Shown: one piece after another, positions 62,085-64,000 of the stretch | How the letters are laid out: the number at the start of each line of letters is the position of its first letter | How positions within the stretch are numbered: the first letter of the stretch is position 1 | Assembly (NCBI GenBank): GCA_963678305.2 | Contig: CAXXVV010000012.1 | Span: 591,791 to 655,790 of the forward strand | Reading direction: 5' to 3' | Origin: G963676655 sp963678305 | GTDB taxonomy: Bacteria > Verrucomicrobiota > Lentisphaeria > Victivallales > Victivallaceae | Length of the DNA: 64,000 nucleotides | Program-made: the position numbers and the translations under genes | The notes under the pieces: generated by a model | Databases searched by the model: none | What the model was told of the DNA's origin: nothing | What the model saw: only the letters and a program-made list of their open reading frames with translations

Positions 62085-62203
62085 TTGTTATACAACTTAA
62101 GTTTTAATCAAATAGTATTTTTTACTATAAACAATTTGAGATTTAATCAAATCGTGCGTTAAACTGATGTAAAATAATCAAGTTAGAAATTTAACAAAAG
62201 ATA

Positions 62204-62247
62204 TTTCTGAAATATACAAAAATCTAACAATTTCAGAAATAAACAAA
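62204..62247 (+). promoter_or_regulatory. 17-base direct repeat upstream of the secreted-protein gene
   Basis: TTTCTGAAATATACAAA (62204-62220) and TTTCAGAAATAAACAAA (62231-62247) match at 15 of 17 positions and lie 27 bases apart, directly before the ribosome site (AAAGGAAAG) of the gene at 62262. The words ATATACAAA are shared with the AraC operator region. Probably an activator or repressor site in the leader. Confidence 0.45.
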
Positions 62248-62261
62248 GGAAAGAAATAAAA

Positions 62262-64000
62262 ATGAAGAAGTTTTTATGTTTGATTCCATTATTATTAGTG
62301 CTTGTTGTCAGGGTAGCCGGCGCGGCTGACCTGGTTCAGCGTGACTACTTTAAGCCGCAGGGTATAAAGTTCCCGGCCAGGACGGAGGAAAAGGTCTTCT
62401 TCCCGAAGGATAACAAAGCCAACTTTACTTCATTCAGTGGAGTCGGACAGGTCATGGTAAAAAATAATAAGCTGAGTTTTGTGCAAACGGCATCAAAGGC
62501 CGTGATCGGCTGGGGAAATTATGGCGGCAAGCAGAAAATTAAAGATATTGTCGATATGTTTCCGGAAGCCGATGATGTTACAATCCGGATCAAGCAGTCC
62601 GGGCCTGCAAGCAAATGGCAGCTTTATTACTGGTGCAATGGCAAAAGAGCTTCCGGCCTCAGCAAAATCAAGGTTGATATGACCGGCAACCAGTGGCAGG
62701 ACCTGGTTTTAAAGCAAAGTCGTTATCTGATTATTGTTCCAGACGGTTTTGAATTGGTTTTAAACGGACAAAAAGGTACCAGGTACGAGATTGAATATGT
62801 CAAACTTTCAAGGAAAGTTTGTCAAGGTTATGCGCGTTATGAAGTGAATATTCCCGAGGGGAAAATATGGAAAGCGGTTGCCAATATCGGAGCCCGCCCG
62901 GTTTACCAGTGGTATGGAATAAATGAGATTCTTTGTAAGCTTTATATTAACGGAAAAGAAATAAAGAGACGGGGCGCAAGGTCGCTTTATCAAACAGCCG
63001 GACTGGATTTAAGACCTTATTTGAAAACAGGCAAAAACTGTATTGCTTTCTACGGTTACAGAGTTTCCATGCCCCCGTTTATATACTTTGACGGCAAAGT
63101 CATTATGGCTTCCGGCAGGGAAGTTGACATCAATACCAACGAAAATTGGAAATACAGTGAGAAGTCCGAACCCAACTGGAATAAAGTCGGGTTCGATGAC
63201 AGTTCGTGGAAACCGGTAGTAAATTCAGGCCGCCCGATGTTCACTCCCAGAGGTTGGAGCAATGAACTCAGCGGGTTACCGGAATACTGCGGTCCTCTGG
63301 CAATCAAAAATCCCCGGCGAAAAGAGTTGTTTTATACCGATGATTCTGAAGTTGAAATGAATTTTTTAATTCCCGGAGGCTATAAAAGTAAAAATCCCGT
63401 TATGGAAATTTCCTGGGGTAAAGCGGCTGCAGACGGAACAAGTAATGAAAAGAATACCGTCAAGTTGCGGACGTTTAAAGAGCAAGGCGATTCTCTGGTC
63501 TTTAAAACACAATTGGGCAAACTCCCGTACGGCGTATATACCGTAAGTTTGAAATTAGTGACTGACGACAAACTTATGCAACTGCGCCATCGTGAACCTT
63601 TTATGGTCCTGCATAAACAGCACCCGAAGATTGTTGAGGGTAAAAGTTATATTGAAGGCTTGGACCTTGAACTTGAAGATCAAATTAATTTTACGGATTC
63701 AAATGACAAACATCCTGTAAAGGAGGCAAGGCGGACTATCGGCTTTAAGTCGGAAGCGGTCTCAAAAGCTAAAATTATCAAGAAGAACGGACTTGAATAC
63801 CGTGAAGTTTCAGGTATGAAACGCGGTTCTTATTTCTCCTATCGATTTGAATTTAAAAAAGCCGGTTCATTTTATTTAATGGAGTTGGAATATCCGGATG
63901 ATAAATACCGTGAGATCGGGGCATCTGTTTCGTTGATCAAGCCGGGGCAGTGGAGCCCGACTATGAGCGGAGTTGGCGCGGAAACCGGCGGGAAATTCTA
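62262..64000 (+). CDS. Large secreted protein with galactose-binding-like domain (3' end outside window)
   Basis: The frame opens at ATG 62262 after AAAGGAAAG and stays open to the window end (579 codons). A signal peptide MKKFLCLIPLLLVLVVRVAGA starts it. Residues 30-180 are a beta domain (SFVQTASKAVIGWGNYGG), and 190-330 look like the galactose-binding-like sandwich of rhamnosidases and related enzymes: NEILCKLYINGKEIKRRG, LDLRPYLKTGKNCIAFYGY, NENWKYSEKSEPNWNKVGFDDSSWKPV. Further beta domains follow (GKLPYGVYTVSLKLV). No catalytic domain is visible yet; it may lie beyond the window. Divergent from the AraC gene, it is probably the extracellular part of this locus. Confidence 0.75.
   Translation, partial: MKKFLCLIPLLLVLVVRVAGAADLVQRDYFKPQGIKFPARTEEKVFFPKDNKANFTSFSGVGQVMVKNNKLSFVQTASKAVIGWGNYGGKQKIKDIVDMFPEADDVTIRIKQSGPASKWQLYYWCNGKRASGLSKIKVDMTGNQWQDLVLKQSRYLIIVPDGFELVLNGQKGTRYEIEYVKLSRKVCQGYARYEVNIPEGKIWKAVANIGARPVYQWYGINEILCKLYINGKEIKRRGARSLYQTAGLDLRPYLKTGKNCIAFYGYRVSMPPFIYFDGKVIMASGREVDINTNENWKYSEKSEPNWNKVGFDDSSWKPVVNSGRPMFTPRGWSNELSGLPEYCGPLAIKNPRRKELFYTDDSEVEMNFLIPGGYKSKNPVMEISWGKAAADGTSNEKNTVKLRTFKEQGDSLVFKTQLGKLPYGVYTVSLKLVTDDKLMQLRHREPFMVLHKQHPKIVEGKSYIEGLDLELEDQINFTDSNDKHPVKEARRTIGFKSEAVSKAKIIKKNGLEYREVSGMKRGSYFSYRFEFKKAGSFYLMELEYPDDKYREIGASVSLIKPGQWSPTMSGVGAETGGKF

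Overview
The window looks like a chromosomal segment of a Lentisphaerota (Victivallales-like) or closely related PVC bacterium. Three things point there: the secreted pseudopilin-like protein at 30103-30828 carries both a classic prepilin cleavage motif (FTLIELLVV) and a C-terminal H-x9-DG motif (HSGRNNWTFVDG), a pairing typical of Planctomycetes, Verrucomicrobia and Lentisphaerae; many glycoside-hydrolase-like proteins of families common in Lentisphaerae (DUF5107-TPR, DUF6259-like) are present; and regulators are of the GntR-LacI hybrid and AraC kinds. The taxon is an inference, as no rRNA gene is present.

Layout. 1-2433: the tail of a LacI-type sensor protein, a radical SAM protein, and two small minus-strand genes (CGGC domain, SnoaL-like). 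2434-2966: a gene-free stretch with a three-hairpin repeat. 2967-8312: an ABC-2 export operon (CBM9-like membrane protein, ATPase, two permeases, a membrane-anchored double zinc-ribbon protein and a membrane protein of unknown function). 8730-22179: the translation/transcription cluster tRNA-Leu, tRNA-Thr, tuf, rpmG, tRNA-Trp, secE, nusG, rplK, rplA, rplJ, rplL, rpoB, rpoC, closed by a strong terminator. 22268-31984: a minus-strand carbohydrate island (regulator, pseudopilin, secreted GH71/99-like protein with a LamG-type domain, TIM-barrel hydrolase, DUF5107-TPR protein), preceded by a consensus promoter flanked by two palindromic operators. 32271-38731: rpsL, rpsG, fusA, rpsJ, rplC, rplD, rplW, rplB, rpsS, ended by a terminator directly after rpsS; rplC is split by a one-base frameshift in an A6 run. 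38858-41688: an FHA-domain membrane protein and ftsH.

41690-50235 is an accessory region of lower GC: a SUKH-like protein, three secreted proteins of unknown function, a coiled-coil protein whose base composition switches abruptly inside the gene, a phage tail-assembly-chaperone-like protein, a tRNA with anticodon CAT, a small zinc-ribbon membrane protein, several dispersed repeats, and a stretch that looks like the orphaned promoter of a lost AraC gene. 50236-64000 is a second catabolic locus: three different PHP-family metallohydrolases, a ceramidase-like/amidohydrolase fusion, a DUF6259-like glycoside hydrolase, an (alpha/alpha)6-barrel protein, an AraC regulator, and a divergently transcribed large secreted protein cut by the window end. 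This locus is the best candidate for an undescribed system: it combines N-acyl/ester, phosphoester and glycosidic hydrolase folds under one AraC regulator. The pathway and substrate are inferred, not known.
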